This document shows positions 1 to 12,660 of a stretch of DNA of 64,000 nt, in pieces. The position numbers were made by a program, and so were the translations under genes. Every line of letters starts with the position of its first letter. Positions within the stretch are counted from its first letter, which is position 1. The notes below the pieces were generated by a model, which was not told where the DNA came from, did no database searches, and saw only the letters and a program-made list of their open reading frames with translations. Source of the DNA: Macrostomum hystrix (taxonomy: Eukaryota > Platyhelminthes > Macrostomidae); assembly GCA_950097015.1 (NCBI GenBank), contig CATNEN010000005.1:1488001-1552000 (forward strand). The letters are read 5' to 3'.

Positions 1-127
1 AAGACTGGGGATCGATTCTAAGGATTAGGAAAGAATGGGGATCGATTCTGAGGATTTGGGAAACTCAGAAAAAGACTAAGAATGTTGAGAGAATGTCAGA
101 GAGTGTTGACTCATTTTGCCAGCTCAC

Positions 128-451
128 ATCGCAGACGTTGCAATACTGCGTATCATCATCCGGTTTGCGGCCGTGCCATTTGACTTCCAGTTTGAGGTGA
201 TGTACAAATTCGATGGTCATAAAACAATAGACCAGAGATCTCTGCAGAGTGTACTTGATTAATTCGAACAGGCTCTGATCCGATAGCTTCAGATTGCGGG
301 CCAGCATCCAGCTTAGATGAATCATCGGCACGATGGACTTGAAATTGTTCAACTTGTTGAACTCGTAGCGTTCGCGAGCTAGCATGTACTGCTTGGCTGT
401 CAGTGGGCCGACGTTCCAGGCGATGTTGTTGCACCAGCCGATGGCCTGAAC
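128..451 (-). CDS. KDM6A: UTX exon 9: end of JmjC and start of zinc domain
   Basis: This exon begins [19 protein letters not shown], completing the JmjC fold, then a helical linker ([24 protein letters not shown]) and WHGR, ending in YCNVCD just before the donor GT at 126-127. The two cysteines are the first pair of the zinc-binding domain that helps UTX recognise the H3 tail. The linker has about one residue more than human UTX and is the most diverged part. Positions 1-127 are intron 9, with short degenerate repeats built on GGGGATCGATTCT. Confidence 0.92.
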
Positions 452-3400
452 CTTGACAGGAATGGGATTTGGGATTCAAGAACTCACTTTAAATATCACT
501 TACGAGATAATATATCTTAACTATGAGGCTATAGGTCTCACCTAGGACACTGTGAATCTCACTTAGGAGACTGAATCTCACCTAGGACACTGTGAATCTC
601 ACTTAGGAGACTGTGAATCTCACTTAGGAGACTGTGAATCTCACTTAGGAGACTGTGAATCTCACTTAGGAGACTGTGAATCTCACTTAGAAGACTGTGA
701 GTCTCACTTAGGACACTGTGAATCTCACTTAGGAGACTGTGAATCTCACTTAGGAGACTGTGAATCTCACTTAGGAGACTATGAATCTCACTTAGGAGAC
801 TATGAATCTCACTTAGGAGACTGTGAATCTCACTTAGGAGACTTTAAAACTAACTTAGGAGACTATGAATCTCACTTAGGAGACTGTGAATCTCACTTAG
901 GAGACTGTGAATCTCACTTAGGAGACTGTGAATCTCACTTAGAAGACTGTGAGTCTCACTTAGGACACTGTGAATCTCACTTAGGAGACTGTGAATCTCA
1001 CTTAGGAGACTGTGAATCTCACTTAGGAGACTGTGAATCTCACTTAGGAGACTATGAATCTCACTTAGGAGACTATGAATCTCACTTAGGAGACTATGAA
1101 TCTCACTTAGGAGACTATGAATCTCACTTAGGAGACTATGAATCTCACTTAGGAGACTGTGAATCTCACTTAGGAGACTATGAATCTCACTTAGGAGACT
1201 GTGAATCTCACTTAGGAGACTATGAATCTCACTTAGGAGACTATGAATCTCACTTAGGAGACTATGAATCTCACTTAGGAGACTGTGAATCTCACTTAGG
1301 ATACTGTGAATCTCACTTAGGAGACTATGAATCTCACTTAGGAGACTGTGAATCTTACTTAGGAGACTATGAATCTCACTTAGGAGACTGTGAATCTCAC
1401 TTAGGATACTGTGAATCTCACTTAGGAGACTATGAATCTCACTTAGGAGACTGTGAATCTCACTTAGGAGACTGTGAATCTCACTTAGGAGACTGTGAAT
1501 CTCACTTAGAAGACTATGAATCTCACTTAGGAGACTATGAATCTCACTTAGGAGACTATGAATCTCACTTAGGAGACTGTGAATCTCACTTAGTAGACTA
1601 TGAATCTCACTTAGGAGACTATGAATCTCACTTAGGAGACTGTGAATCTGACTTAGGAGACTATGAATCTCACTTAGGAGACTGTGAATCTCACTTAGGA
1701 GACTGTGAATCTCACTTAGGAGACTGTGAATCTCACTTAGGAGACTATGAATCTCACTTAGGAGACTGTGAATCTCACTTAGGAGACTATGAATCTCACT
1801 TAGGAGACTATGAATCTCACTTAGGAGACTATGAATCTCACTTAGGAGACTATGAATCTCACTTAGGAGACTATGAATCTCACTTAGGAGACTATGAATC
1901 TCACTTAGGAGACTGTGAATCTCACTTAGGAGACTGTGAATCTCACTTAGGAGACTATGAATCTCACTTAGGAGACTGTGAATCTCACTTAGGAGACTAT
2001 GAATCTCACTTAGGAGACTATGAATCTCACTTAGGAGACTATGAATCTCACTTAGGAGACTATGAATCTCACTTAGGAGACTGTGAATCTCACTTAGGAG
2101 ACTGTGAATCTCACTTAGGAGACTGTGAATCTCACTTAGGAGACTATGAATCTCACTTAGGAGACTGTGAATCTCACTTAGGAGACTATGAATCTCACTT
2201 AGGAGACTGTGAATCTCACTTAGGAGACTATGAATCTCACTTAGGAGACTGTGAATCTCACTTAGGAGACTGTGAATCTCACTTAGGAGACTTTAAAATT
2301 AACTTAGGAGACTATGGATCTCACTTAGGAGACTGTGAATCTCACTTAGGAGACTGTGAATCTCACTTAGGAGACTGTGAATCTCACCTATGAGACTGAG
2401 AATCTCGACTATAATATTTTGAATCCTACCTACGAGACTGTGAAACTAACTTAGGACTGAGCAAATCTAGACTAGCACTAACCCAATGCGGTGTGCCCGC
2501 ATTAATCCACACTAGGTCGCCAGGCCGTTGAATGAAGCGATAGACTGGCACACCTTCGGCAGCTAGATCAGCCAAATCCGGCCACCAGCTGCCGTGCAGA
2601 TAGTCCACTCCGTGCCGGTGGCACAGGCTGTGCAGAGCGCCCCAGTACTGCTCTGGCACAGCGAACCATTCGCAATCTCCGGGGCCGATGTTGATGTTGA
2701 CGGAGCAGAAGCTGTTGTTCTCCTGATGGCCGGGGGTTCGACTTCCAGGCACCTGGACGGTAGTTACAGTCGGGTAAAATTAATTCCACCTAGCAACTAG
2801 ATTTTGTTAGAGGAAGCATGCTTTAATTGAGATACGTTTTGCGGGGCTACAAGCATTAAACCTCATCCTATATTACTAACGGAGTAAAGAAATTAAAGGA
2901 CAGTGGAAAGCAAGAACTTGTAGGAAGATTAAAAAAAAGAGAATCCTAAGAGATTTGACAGGGGAGAGGTGAGACGAGAGAGAGATGAGACACGGGAGAG
3001 ATGAGACGGGAGAGAGATGAGACACGGGAGAGGTGAGACGGGAGAGAGATAAGACACGGGAGAGATGAGACAGGGGAGAGATGAGACACGGGAGAGATGA
3101 GACAGGGGAGAGATGAAACACGGGAGAGGTGAGACAGGAGAGAGGAGACTGGGGAGAGATGAGACACGGGAGAGATGAGACACGGGAGAGATGAGACACG
3201 GGAGAGATGAGACGGGAGAGCGATAATACACGGGAGAGAGATAAGACACGGGAGAGATGAGACGGGAGAGAGATGAGACACGGGAGAGATGAGACGGGAG
3301 AGCGATAATACACGGGAGAGAGATAAGACACGGGAGAGATGAGACGGGAGAGCGATAATACACGGGAGAGAGATGAGACACGGGAGAGATGAGACGGGAG

Positions 3401-6400
3401 AGAGATGAGACACGGGAGAGATGAGACTGGGGAGAGATGAGACACGGCAGAGATGAGACACGGGAGAGATGAGACACGGGAGAGATGAGACATGGGAGAG
3501 ATAAGACACGGGAGAGATGAGACACGGGAGAGATAAGACACGGGAGAGATGAGACATGGGAGAGATGAGACTGGGGAATGTGAAGCTAAAAAGGGATTGA
3601 TCTAAAAACGGGATCTTAAAAAAAAAAAATTCTACACTTCTTTGATAGATGTTTCTGGAGTAAATACTTTGAGTAAAAAAATCTTACTCAAGTTGATTTC
3701 AAGGCATTGATTATATCAATCACTCACCTTCATATAGAGCTGCACAGTGTTCATGCCCAGTATAGTGTGGCCGACATGGCTTAGCATATTGGAGGCCGAC
3801 ACCACCTTGACAAAGGTAGGCAATTTAGTTAGCTCCTGCAGCTGCGGCAGCCATTTCTTCTCGTCAGACAAGTCGCAGTTGGTGCCGAATCTTATCACGC
3901 TTGGCGCCCGTTTAGCTGCGGCCGCGGCTGAGCCGGCCTGACTGCCCACGACACCCTGGGATGTTTAAAGTGTAAAACGAATAGTTACAATATATTCCTA
4001 ATTCGTTTCGTGAGTTCACTGTTTCCGTGCCAGAAAACAAATTTATTAAACAGAACATGGAAGGATAATTTGACGAATTTATCCACCCCCACTTAGAATT
4101 GGGATTAGGATTCTGGATTTGAGGATTTTATCCCGACCTAGATTTGGGGATTAGAAATCTGTATTTGAGGATTTATTTCGACCTAGATTTGGGGATAAGG
4201 AATCTGTATTTGAGGATTTTATCCCGAGCTAGATTTGGGGAATAGAAATCTGGATTTGAGGATTTTATCCCCACTTAGATTTGGGGATTAGAAATCTGTA
4301 TTTGAGGATTTTATCCCCACTTATATTTGGGGAATGGAAATCTGGATTTGAGAATTTTATCCCAACTTAGATTTGGGGATTAGAAATCGAGATTTGAGGA
4401 CTTTATCCCGACCTAGAGTTGGGACTAGGGGTCTCTTTTTGAGGATTTCATCCCTACCTAGATTTGGGATTATGAATCTGGATTTGAGCGTTTCATCCCC
4501 ACCTAGATTTCGGGATCGGGAATCACCTATCCCTACCTCCCCGCTACCTAGAATCGGAATTATGATTTAAGGGACACTCGAAATTGTAGTATAGACTATT
4601 AAAAAAGAAAATACAATCACAAACCTGTGCCTGCTGCTGCTGCTGCAGCTCATTTTTCTCCTCTTTAACAGCCTCCTGAAACGATTGGGCCTGATACCTG
4701 CCGTAGGCGGCGATAGTGGCATGGCCCCTGGGCGATTCGCACATCCACACAGTGCGTCCTTCGGCGTCTTTATTAACATCTGGCGGCTGCACCCGCTGAG
4801 TGCGCATTTCAATCCTATGCTCACCGTTAGCCTCAACTAGGGTCTTGGTTGAGAATAGACTCAGGTCAAGGCGCAGGGCGGCAGCTAGGCCACGAATAAC
4901 GGCCACAGGTTGCTGCATACAGAATCGCATCAGTTCGGGACTGTGAGCGTCCTTCTTGCTGTCTAAATAGATGGAGGAGGTTGGCGGGTACAGCTGATCG
5001 CTAGACAGAGGCGGATATGGCGGCGGAGGCGCCGTTGGCGGCGGATTGCCCTCAGGTAGGATGCAGTTGGTGAATGTCCAACTGCGCTGAGCTGCTAGGC
5101 CAGTCACCTGCAAATATTAATTTGGTTGCTTTGTTAGTTATGACAATTATTAATACAACATCAACCATTATCCCGCAATCAGAAAGAATTGATTTTTTAC
5201 ACCCCGAACTCCTGAACTCCTACACCTGAAACCCTGAACTCCTACACCTGAAAACCTGAACTCCTACACCTGAAACCCTGAACTCCTACACCTGAAACTC
5301 TGAACTCCTACACCTGAAACCCTGAACTCCTACACCTGAAACCCTGAACTCCTACACCTGAAACCCTGAACTCCTACACTTGAAACCCTGAACTCCTACA
5401 CCTGAAACCCTGAACTCCTACACCTGAAACCCTGAAGTCCTACACCTGAAACCCTGAAGTCCTACACCTGAAACCCTGAACTCCTACACCTGAAACCCTG
5501 AACTCCTACACCTGAAACTCTGAACTCCTACACCTGAAACCCTGAAGTCCTACACCTGAAACCCTGAACTCCTACACCTGAAACCCTGAAGTCCTACACC
5601 TGAAACCCTGAAGTCCTACACCTGAAACCCTGACCTCCTACATCTGAAACTCTGAACTACTACATCTGAAACTCTGAACTACTACATCTGAAACTCTGAA
5701 CTACTACACCTAAAATCTTGAACTCCTACAACTAAAAACCGGAACCCTTACACCTGAAACCCTTTACGATCCAACACCTGAAACTCTGAACTCCTAGACC
5801 TGAAACCCTGAACTCCTACAACTAAAAACCTGAGCTCTTACACCTGAAACCCTGAAGTCCTACATCTGAAACCCTGAACTCCTACATCCAAAACCCTGAA
5901 CTCTCACACCTGAAACCCTTAATGCTTCTACACCTGAAACCCTGAACTCATACACCTGAAACCCTGAACTCCTACATCCAAAACGCTGAACTCCTACACT
6001 TCAAACATGAAACCCCAGCGTCCCACCAACCTGATGCAGCAGCAGTCTCGCAGGAGTTGACAACGACACCGATGGTACTGGGGTCCGGCGAGGCAGTAGA
6101 TTTCGCGATAGTATAACCTCTTTGAGACTGGCCCCGCCGCTAGACGTAGCTCCGTTGCCGCTGGCGCCGCCCTCCATGTTGGAGACTAGGTCGGCGGCTA
6201 GTTTATCCAGAGTGAACTCTGTGTCAACAAAAATGTCATTGACATCGAGCAGTTCAGTTAGGCTACTGATTGGCACAGCCGACGGTGGCTTCTCTTTGCG
6301 CTGGGTTAGTTCGGCTGGTATAGGTAGATTCCAGGCTTCTTTGACTGGTGGCAAAAGCTGATTGCCCGACTGCTGCACTTTCTGCTCGATTAGCTTATCC

Positions 6401-9400
6401 GGAATGGAGTTTAGGTATTCCTGAAGAGTGATTGAGAATGGGGATATATTGAGACCACGTTTAATTGCTTGGGATAAATGGCGATACAGCATTCTATTGA
6501 CAGCAAATTATTGGAAGATAGAAGGTTAAGTTAGGTCAAAAGGGATAGGAAGACAAGTTTGAGATAGAAAGGGTTATAGGGAAAACATTTAGGATAGATA
6601 GCTATGGAAATGCGAATATGTGGGATAAATAGATAAGGATATAGCATGACGTTTGGGATAAATATACAAGGAGATGGGATGATGTTTGGGATAAATAGAT
6701 AAGGAGATAGGAAGATGTTTGGGATGAATAGATAAGGAGATGGGAAGATGTTTGGAAAAAATAGATAAAGAGATGGGATGATGTTTGGGATAAATATACA
6801 AGGAGATGGGAAGATGTTTGGGATAAATATACAAGGAGATGGGATGATGTTTGGGATAAATATACAAGGAGATGGGAAGATGTTTGGGATAAATATACAA
6901 GGAGATGGGAAGATGTTTGGGATAAATATACAAGGAGATGGGATGATGTTTGGGATAAATATACAAGGAGATGGGATGATGTTTGGGATAAATATACAAG
7001 GAGATGGGATGATGTTTGGGATAAATATACAAGGAGATGGGATGATGTTTGGGATAAATATACAAGGAGATGGGATGATGTTTGGGATAAATAGCTAGGG
7101 AGATTAGGAGGATGTTCAAGATGCAGTTGTAAGATTAAGTACAAAATGGGGATCGTAAGGAATTAGGAGAAATGAAATGTAATTAACCTGCAGAACGGTG
7201 ATTCGCTCTCTAAGCATCGGGTTCAATTCGCCGCGTTTGTCGACCTTGGCAGCGCTGGTGTAGCAGGTTAGGGCGTCTCTGTACTGACCGTTGGTCTCGT
7301 AGAGAATGCCCAGGTCGGACCAAGCGGCCACGTGTTCTTTGTCTAGCTGAACGGCGCACACATAGGCCTGGGGAAATAGTAAATAGAAATAACTGTGTGA
7401 TATACGGAATAGAATGCGAGTGAAAAACACAAATAATGGTTGCTATGGACACTAATCAGAACAATAAACGGTTGCTAAGGACACTAATCAGAACAGTAAA
7501 CGGTTGCTAGGGATACTAATCAGACGAATGAAATGGTTTCTAAGGAAGCTAATCAGACTAATGAAGAGGTTGCTAAGGAGACTATCAGACTAATTACTCG
7601 TAATAGAGGTTGCTAAGGTCACCAATCATACTAATTAACTGAGGTTGCGAAGGACAATAATTATCACTTAACGAAGGTTGCTAAGGACATTATCAGACCA
7701 ATTAACGGAGGTTGCTAAGGTGCCATAGGAAAATATTGTTACGACACTTCTGCGAAAACTATGGTGGTTGCTAATGACGCAAAATCTAACTAACGAATGT
7801 CTGTTATGTCTAGACGCGAAGTCTAGGCCCCCGTATAAGAGCAAGCATTAAGAAAATCTCAAACCTGCAGAGCATCCATCGGCTGATTCTGCTGCTGATA
7901 GAGCACCCCGATGCTGCACCAAGTATCAGCGCAGGCCTCCAATTTGTCAATGCTAGATCTATAAGCCATGAAGGCGTCCTGTACACGACCCAATGCGGAA
8001 TAACAGCGACCAAGCAAGTAATAAGTGCCGTGCTCCCTATCGAGGGTTAGTGCATTCTGCAGATACTGAACAGCTGTGTCGTGGTCGCCCAATTCGGGCT
8101 TCGAATGATAAAGCCAGCCGAGCTGGAGGAAGCAGAGGGCGCGCAACTCCTTAGTGGTATCCGGCTTCTCGGCTAGCTGACTGTAATAGTCCTTGGCGAA
8201 GCGAACTTTGTTGCACACCTTCGGTTCGGTTGTTTTAATTGTAAGTCATTTTACATCAGAGCCTTGTTGCCACATGCTATCAGTTTATCACACCTTTTTC
8301 TACCTGTTATTAGACCCCTGTTATACCTGCTATTAGACGCCTGTTTTTGCCCGTTATTAGACCCCTGCTATACCAGTTATTAGACCTATGTTCTACCTGT
8401 CATTAGACCTATGTTCTACCTGTCATTAGACCTATGTTCTACCTGTTATTAGACCCATGTTCTACCTGTCATTAGACCTATGTTCTACCTGTCATTAGAC
8501 CTATGTTCTACCTGTTATTAGACCTATGTTCTACCTGTTATTAGACCCATGTTCTACCTGTTATTAGACCCATGTTCTACCTGTTATTAGACCCATGTTC
8601 TACCTGTTATTAGACCCCTGTTATACCTGCTATTAGACGCCTGTTTTTGCCCGTTATTAGACCCCTGCTATACCTGTTATTAGACCTATGTTCTACCTGT
8701 CATTAGACCTATGTTCTACCTGTCATTAGACCTATGTTCTACCTGTTATTAGACCTATGTTCTACCTGTTATTAGACCTATGTTCTACCTGTTATTAGAC
8801 CTATGTTCTACCTGGTATTAGACCACTGTTCTACCTGTTATTAGACCCATGTTCTACCTGTTATTAGACCTATGTTCTACCTGTTATTAGACCTATGTTC
8901 TACCTGTTATTAGACCTATGTTCTACCTGTTATTAGACCTATGTTCTACCTGTTATTAGACCTATGTTCTACCTGTTATTAGACCTATGTTCTACCTGTT
9001 ATTAGACCTATGTTCTACCTGTTATTAGACCTATGTTCTACCTGTTATTAGACCCATGTTCTACCTGTTATTAGACCCATGTTCTACCTGTTATTAGACC
9101 TATGTTCTACCTGTTATTAGACCTATGTTCTACCTGTTATTAGACCTATGTTCTACCTGTTATTAGACCTATGTTCTACCTGTTATTAGACCCATGTTCT
9201 ACCTGTTATTAGACCTATGTTCTACCTGTTATTAGACCTATGTTCTACCTGTTATTAGACCTATGTTCTACCTGTTATTAGACCTATGTTCTACCTGTTA
9301 TTAGACCCATGTTCTACCTGTTATTAGACCTATGTTCTACCTGTTATTAGACCTATGTTCTACCTGTTATTAGACCTATGTTCTACCTGTTATTAGACCT

Positions 9401-11938
9401 ATGTTCTACCTGTTATTAGACCTATGTTCTACCTGTTATTAGACCCATGTTCTACCTGTTATTAGACCTATGTTCTACCTGTTATTAGACCTATGTTCTA
9501 CCTGTTATTAGACCTATGTTCTACCTGTTATTAGACCTATGTTCTACCTGTTATTAGACCTCTTTTCTACCTGTTATTGGACCTCAGTTTTACCTGCTAT
9601 CAGACCTCTGTTCTACCTGTTCTTAGACACCAGCTCTACCTGTTGTTAGACCTCTATTCTACCTGTTATTGTACCCCAGTACTACCTGTTACATTAGACC
9701 TGTGCTCTTACTTGTTCTAAGACAAGAGTTCCACCTGTTTAACATCGCTTTCTCCTGCACTATCTGGTGTACAGATGACAGAACAGCAGCAGCTATTGCG
9801 TACGGCTGTTTAGTCTATGGACAGAGGGGACGCATCACCCACCCCTAATTACCCCAGCTGATGCTAGTACCCATTTAACAGCTGGGTGAACTGAAGCAAT
9901 GCAGAGTTAAGTGTCTTGCTAAATGGCACAAATTGTTTCAGTGGACTATTGAATCGAACCCCCGACCTTTAAAACACACAAACATTGAAACTATTCTCAC
10001 CTCGTACAGATGCGCAATGTGGAATCGTATTTCGGCGCTAGTTAGAGAGCAGGGCGAAGTGTCGAACAGGGCACGTTTGAAATGTCGCAAGCTTCGATCT
10101 AGATCGGCGCGCAATTTATAAATCACACCCAATCTAACGTGAATCTCGTTGGCCCTAGGGAAGGCCGGCTCCTGGTATAGAACCCGATGAAATGCGCTAA
10201 TAGCGCTATCAAATCTATTGAAATGATAATGACAAAGACCTAGGCCGTAAAGATAGGCTGAATTACAATCCGCTCTAGGTTCGCGCTGTTCGTAAACTGT
10301 ATAGGCGCTGAAAGCCTGCTCCCAGTGCTCTAGAAGCAGATGAAAATGACCCAAATAGAAATAAATAGCTGGCGAAACGGATTGTTCAAAGTGTCGCCTA
10401 GCTCGCACAGCTTCAATCTCTTCTTCAACTTCTTCCGCTTCCTCTTCTTCTGTTCTTAGCTCTCGCTTGCCAGTCCTCTCGCGAATCGAAACCTGTTTAG
10501 CGAATTCTTCTGAGTCTAGCACAGATTGCAATACTAGGCTGTCTAGATAGGCTACAGCCTTCTGTAGTATGGCCCGCTTGCTGCCGCCGCCGCCGCCGCT
10601 GCTGCTTCCAGGCGCTCCAGGGAGCGATTCGCTGGGTCCGAGCTTGACAAAGCCAAATGCTAAACTGTTGAAAGATAAAACACAAAACTAGAATGTTAGT
10701 TCACACTAAGTTGCTTATGGGTAGAAAATACAATATGGTATACAATTAAAACAAATGTTGTGTTTCTTATTAGCTGTGTTTTTACATCTTGACATCTAAA
10801 GTTATTTTACATTAGAAAATAGACTAGCCAGCTAGTATTACTTTTGTCGCACCATGTGGAACAGTGGACATGCAAAACAGAATGGCCCACGGAATTCGAT
10901 GACCAAGCGTTTGAATTCACATGAGAAAGTAAGCCATAGACAACTCAAATTGTCATGCTATGTGGAATGATGAGCCAGAATAGAAGGAACAATTTAAGTT
11001 TTTTCACAGCGCGCACCCATGTAACATCTTTGGGAACATCCTTTTCTGGGTGGCATACTATTATGCTGTCTGAGCACACTACTAGGCCTATGACATCTGA
11101 GTAACATGCAATTGACTCATAGACACTGTCAGTCATCTGTTCATTGGTTGTTAGTCAAATTGTCTCTTGGTTGTTATAAAAAACTGTTGTTAACTGTTGT
11201 TTTAAAAACTGTTTGAATTAAATGTGCAAAATTAGAAGATTGCCAAAATTTTATTTTGTACCTTAAAATTAGACCTCAGTTGTAAATTGGCATCTAGATA
11301 TTTTTAAGACTGGTGCTTAAACTTTCAATACATTTTTGATAAAGATGAAGACAATCAAGTTATTGACAATCAGAATGACAAAATAACAGGCTTAATCAGT
11401 ATTCATATGAAAAATTGCCTGTGCTATATGGATGGGGGTAGGCCTACTTTTCCCAAAATAGTTGCCAGACTTTTAAGCCTATATTTTCTATTTTATTAAG
11501 TAATATATATTGAAGATGAGAGCTTTTTGGCCATAAAAGTTATTTCTTATCGAATCGTGGTGAAGACAATGTCTAGTGGTGGTTGAAAAATGTCAAGATA
11601 TTCAAAATTTGTAATCAGAAATATCTTGGATTTCTTTAATTTCTAGCTAGTACAAATAGGCCCAAGTATAATAAAAACTATACAACTATATCCCATCCAG
11701 CTACCATCCATAGCAAAGAGGAATTAAAAGCAAAAATAGTATACTTTTGTCAACTGTTGTCATATTTAAAACTAGATAGTTTACAAATATTCGCAATTAT
11801 TTTGTTATTTATATAAATTAGTCTTAATGAGAACCGCCTAACTACAAACTTTTGTTGAAATAGTTACCTGTCAAGATCCTGAGCAAGCTTCACTTCGCGA
11901 AATGTAAAATGGGGAATATCAGAATCTATTGAAGACAT
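128..11938 (-). CDS. KDM6A: UTX/KDM6A histone H3K27 demethylase, 9 exons, 3' end beyond window
   Basis: Fe(II)/2-oxoglutarate JmjC demethylase that removes H3K27 methylation in the nucleus, normally within COMPASS-like MLL3/4 complexes. Exons on the minus strand: 11868-11938, 10001-10664, 7865-8218, 7188-7367, 6031-6420, 4625-5107, 3728-3955, 2483-2752, 128-451. All junctions are GT-AG and the frame stays open for 988 codons. Order: short N-terminus, TPR repeats (about residues 60-420), a linker with the family motif [10 protein letters not shown], a Pro-rich stretch with APPPPYPPL, then the JmjC domain with Fe ligands His799, Glu801 and His879, spaced as in human UTX. The last visible residues, YCNVCD, start the C-terminal zinc domain, whose remaining exon(s) lie left of position 1. 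The linker is shorter than in vertebrates. Start chosen because ATG at 11938 opens the exon 1 frame. Nearly every intron holds a different minisatellite. Family assignment is very secure; exon edges are inferred. Confidence 0.95.
535..2455. repeat. 21-bp minisatellite, UTX intron 8
   Basis: About 90 head-to-tail copies of a 21-bp unit, readable as AATCTCACTTAGGAGACT plus GTG or ATG. Copies are nearly identical, the main alternation being GTGAAT versus ATGAAT. Edges are more diverged, as is usual for older copies. It fills almost all of the intron between exons 8 and 9. In the transcribed (minus) sense each unit contains AAGTGAGA, a 5' splice-site-like string. Confidence 0.97.
2483..2752 (-). 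CDS. KDM6A: UTX exon 8: catalytic JmjC core
   Basis: Ninety codons in phase 0 at both ends. The exon starts [12 protein letters not shown], giving the Fe ligands His and Glu of the HxE motif, and runs through [19 protein letters not shown] and [18 protein letters not shown] to the distal ligand in GTPHW. The Glu-to-distal-His distance is 78 residues, identical to human UTX as I recall it. No catalytic residue is missing, so an active demethylase is expected (inference). The donor GT is at 2481-2482, about 26 bp from a 1.9-kb minisatellite. Confidence 0.95.
2959..3577. repeat. 16-bp minisatellite (GAGACACGGGAGAGAT), UTX intron 7
   Basis: Tandem copies of GAGACACGGGAGAGAT with 1-3 bp length variants (for example GAGACGGGAGAGAGAT). 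The same unit recurs at 48.8-49.5, 50.6-51.2, 51.9-53.4 and, degenerate, 57.3 kb. Open frames over it in several minus frames encode only [14 protein letters not shown]-type repeats and are not genes. Confidence 0.95.
4085..4560. repeat. Degenerate about 60-bp tandem repeat, UTX intron 6
   Basis: About eight diverged copies built from TTTGAGGATTTTATCCC, then CTTAGATTTGGGGATTAG and AAATCTG. Divergence is higher than in the neighbouring arrays, suggesting an older array. It ends about 60 bp from exon 6. Confidence 0.85.
5203..6010. repeat. 22-bp minisatellite, UTX intron 5
   Basis: About 36 copies of a 22-bp unit (CTCCTACACCTGAAACCC plus TGAA). It fills the intron between exons 5 and 6. In the transcribed minus sense each unit contains GGTTTCAG|GTGTAG, an AG|GT junction preceded by a short pyrimidine run. 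The right-hand part (5640-6010) is more degenerate. Confidence 0.96.
6600..7110. repeat. 33-bp minisatellite, UTX intron 4
   Basis: About 15 copies of a 33-bp unit containing GATGTTTGGGATAAATATAC and AAGGAGATGG. Because 33 is a multiple of three, open frames appear on both strands (for example an 11-residue repeat [11 protein letters not shown] on plus). These are by-products and not coding. Confidence 0.95.
7188..10664 (-). CDS. KDM6A: UTX exons 2-4: TPR repeat block
   Basis: Exon 2 (10001-10664) carries an acidic Glu-rich insert followed by TPR helices ending in FHIAHLYE. Exon 3 (7865-8218) continues directly with the TPRs that include the strongly conserved [20 protein letters not shown]. 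Exon 4 (7188-7367) gives AYVCAVQLD and [11 protein letters not shown]. TPRs in UTX are protein-interaction modules. The exon 3 acceptor (AG at 8219-8220) has a poor polypyrimidine tract, but the join keeps the exact spacing of the human protein, so I keep it. Introns 2 and 3 contain 23-bp and about 30-bp arrays. Confidence 0.9.
7430..7790. repeat. Degenerate about 30-bp tandem repeat, UTX intron 3
   Basis: Around ten imperfect copies built on GGTTGCTAAGGACACTAATC with variable AT-rich spacers. It lies in the intron between exons 3 and 4. Confidence 0.8.
8280..9760. repeat. 23-bp minisatellite, UTX intron 2
   Basis: About 60 copies of a 23-bp unit (TTCTACCTGTTATTAGACC plus TATG or CATG). An internal block (for example GCTATTAGACGCCTG then TTTTTGCCCG) occurs near both 8325 and 8625, showing a duplication of roughly 0.3 kb inside the array. 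In the transcribed sense the unit reads CTAATAACAG|GTAGAA, which resembles a branch point followed by an AG|GT junction. Confidence 0.96.
9790..9975 (-). mobile_element. tRNA-derived SINE (family A), truncated copy in UTX intron 2
   Basis: Contains the central block CATTTAACAGCTGGGTGAAC and AGTGTCTTGCTAAATGGCAC, shared with the copy at 49.6 kb, followed by GAATCGAACCCCCGACCTTT, the complement of a tRNA B box and T arm. The outer tRNA part with the A box is missing. The central block resembles the conserved core of widespread metazoan tRNA SINE superfamilies (recalled, not searched). It lies about 25 bp from UTX exon 2. Confidence 0.7.
10665..11867 (-). other. UTX intron 1, no array
   Basis: 1.2-kb AT-rich intron between exon 1 and exon 2 with GT-AG ends. 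I see no tandem array, SINE or coding segment, which makes it unusual among the long introns of this window. Confidence 0.7.
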
Positions 11939-12660
11939 GAAGCAATTTTGAATTGAGTTTCATTCCTTCTTTCGATACATTTAATTTCACAGAAAAGAAA
12001 ACTGTTACTTCTATATCGAGGTCTTTGACCAATTAGATTAGAGTAACAACAAAAAAATGTTTGATATGCTACAATATTTATCGATAGAATCGATATTTAT
12101 GAAGAAAAAATACTGCTTGTTTTGATTTCTTAGTTCGTGTTGGTCTTGGAAATGTTAAATAATAAATTTCAATAAGAGATTGAAAATGTTATAAACATTA
12201 TAATCAGGTATAACAAAGTATGAACAAAACAAGCACAAATTAACAATGAAATAAAAAATCGCCATAAATATGTAGAAAAACTGTTATTTATTTAGTTTTT
12301 TTACAAACTGCTCTTTTCTTACGGTATTAAAACTGTTTACAGACAGGCAAAACAAAATTTCCAGTTGTAGCGAATTCCCGAGGGATAGCAAAATCATTTT
12401 AGACTAAAACTTTCCAGAAAACCTTCATCATTGACCGTGTTATACTTCTGATACATACTAACACGTGCACTTTGAGGTACATCAAATATAATATCGGTAG
12501 AAACTATACACGGCCTTATAAGTTTGGCCTGATGATATAGGCCAGCTGCAGTCACAGTTGTAGCAATTAAGGACCAATGTAGTATAACTACTGTAGCTAT
12601 GACTGTCTAATCTATGACTGTGTCAGACACAGTCATAGATTTCCGAGCGATTTTTTGTTG
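11939..12660. other. AT-rich 5' flank of UTX, nothing recognised
   Basis: AT-rich sequence upstream of the UTX start codon. It probably includes the UTX promoter and 5' UTR, but no core promoter motif can be assigned with confidence. A short inverted repeat, CTATGACTGTGTC with GACACAGTCATAG, lies near 12611-12640. Confidence 0.5.

Noticed and set aside
8280-9760. CRISPR-like regular repeats
   Set aside because: Direct tandem copies without unique spacers, in a eukaryotic intron.
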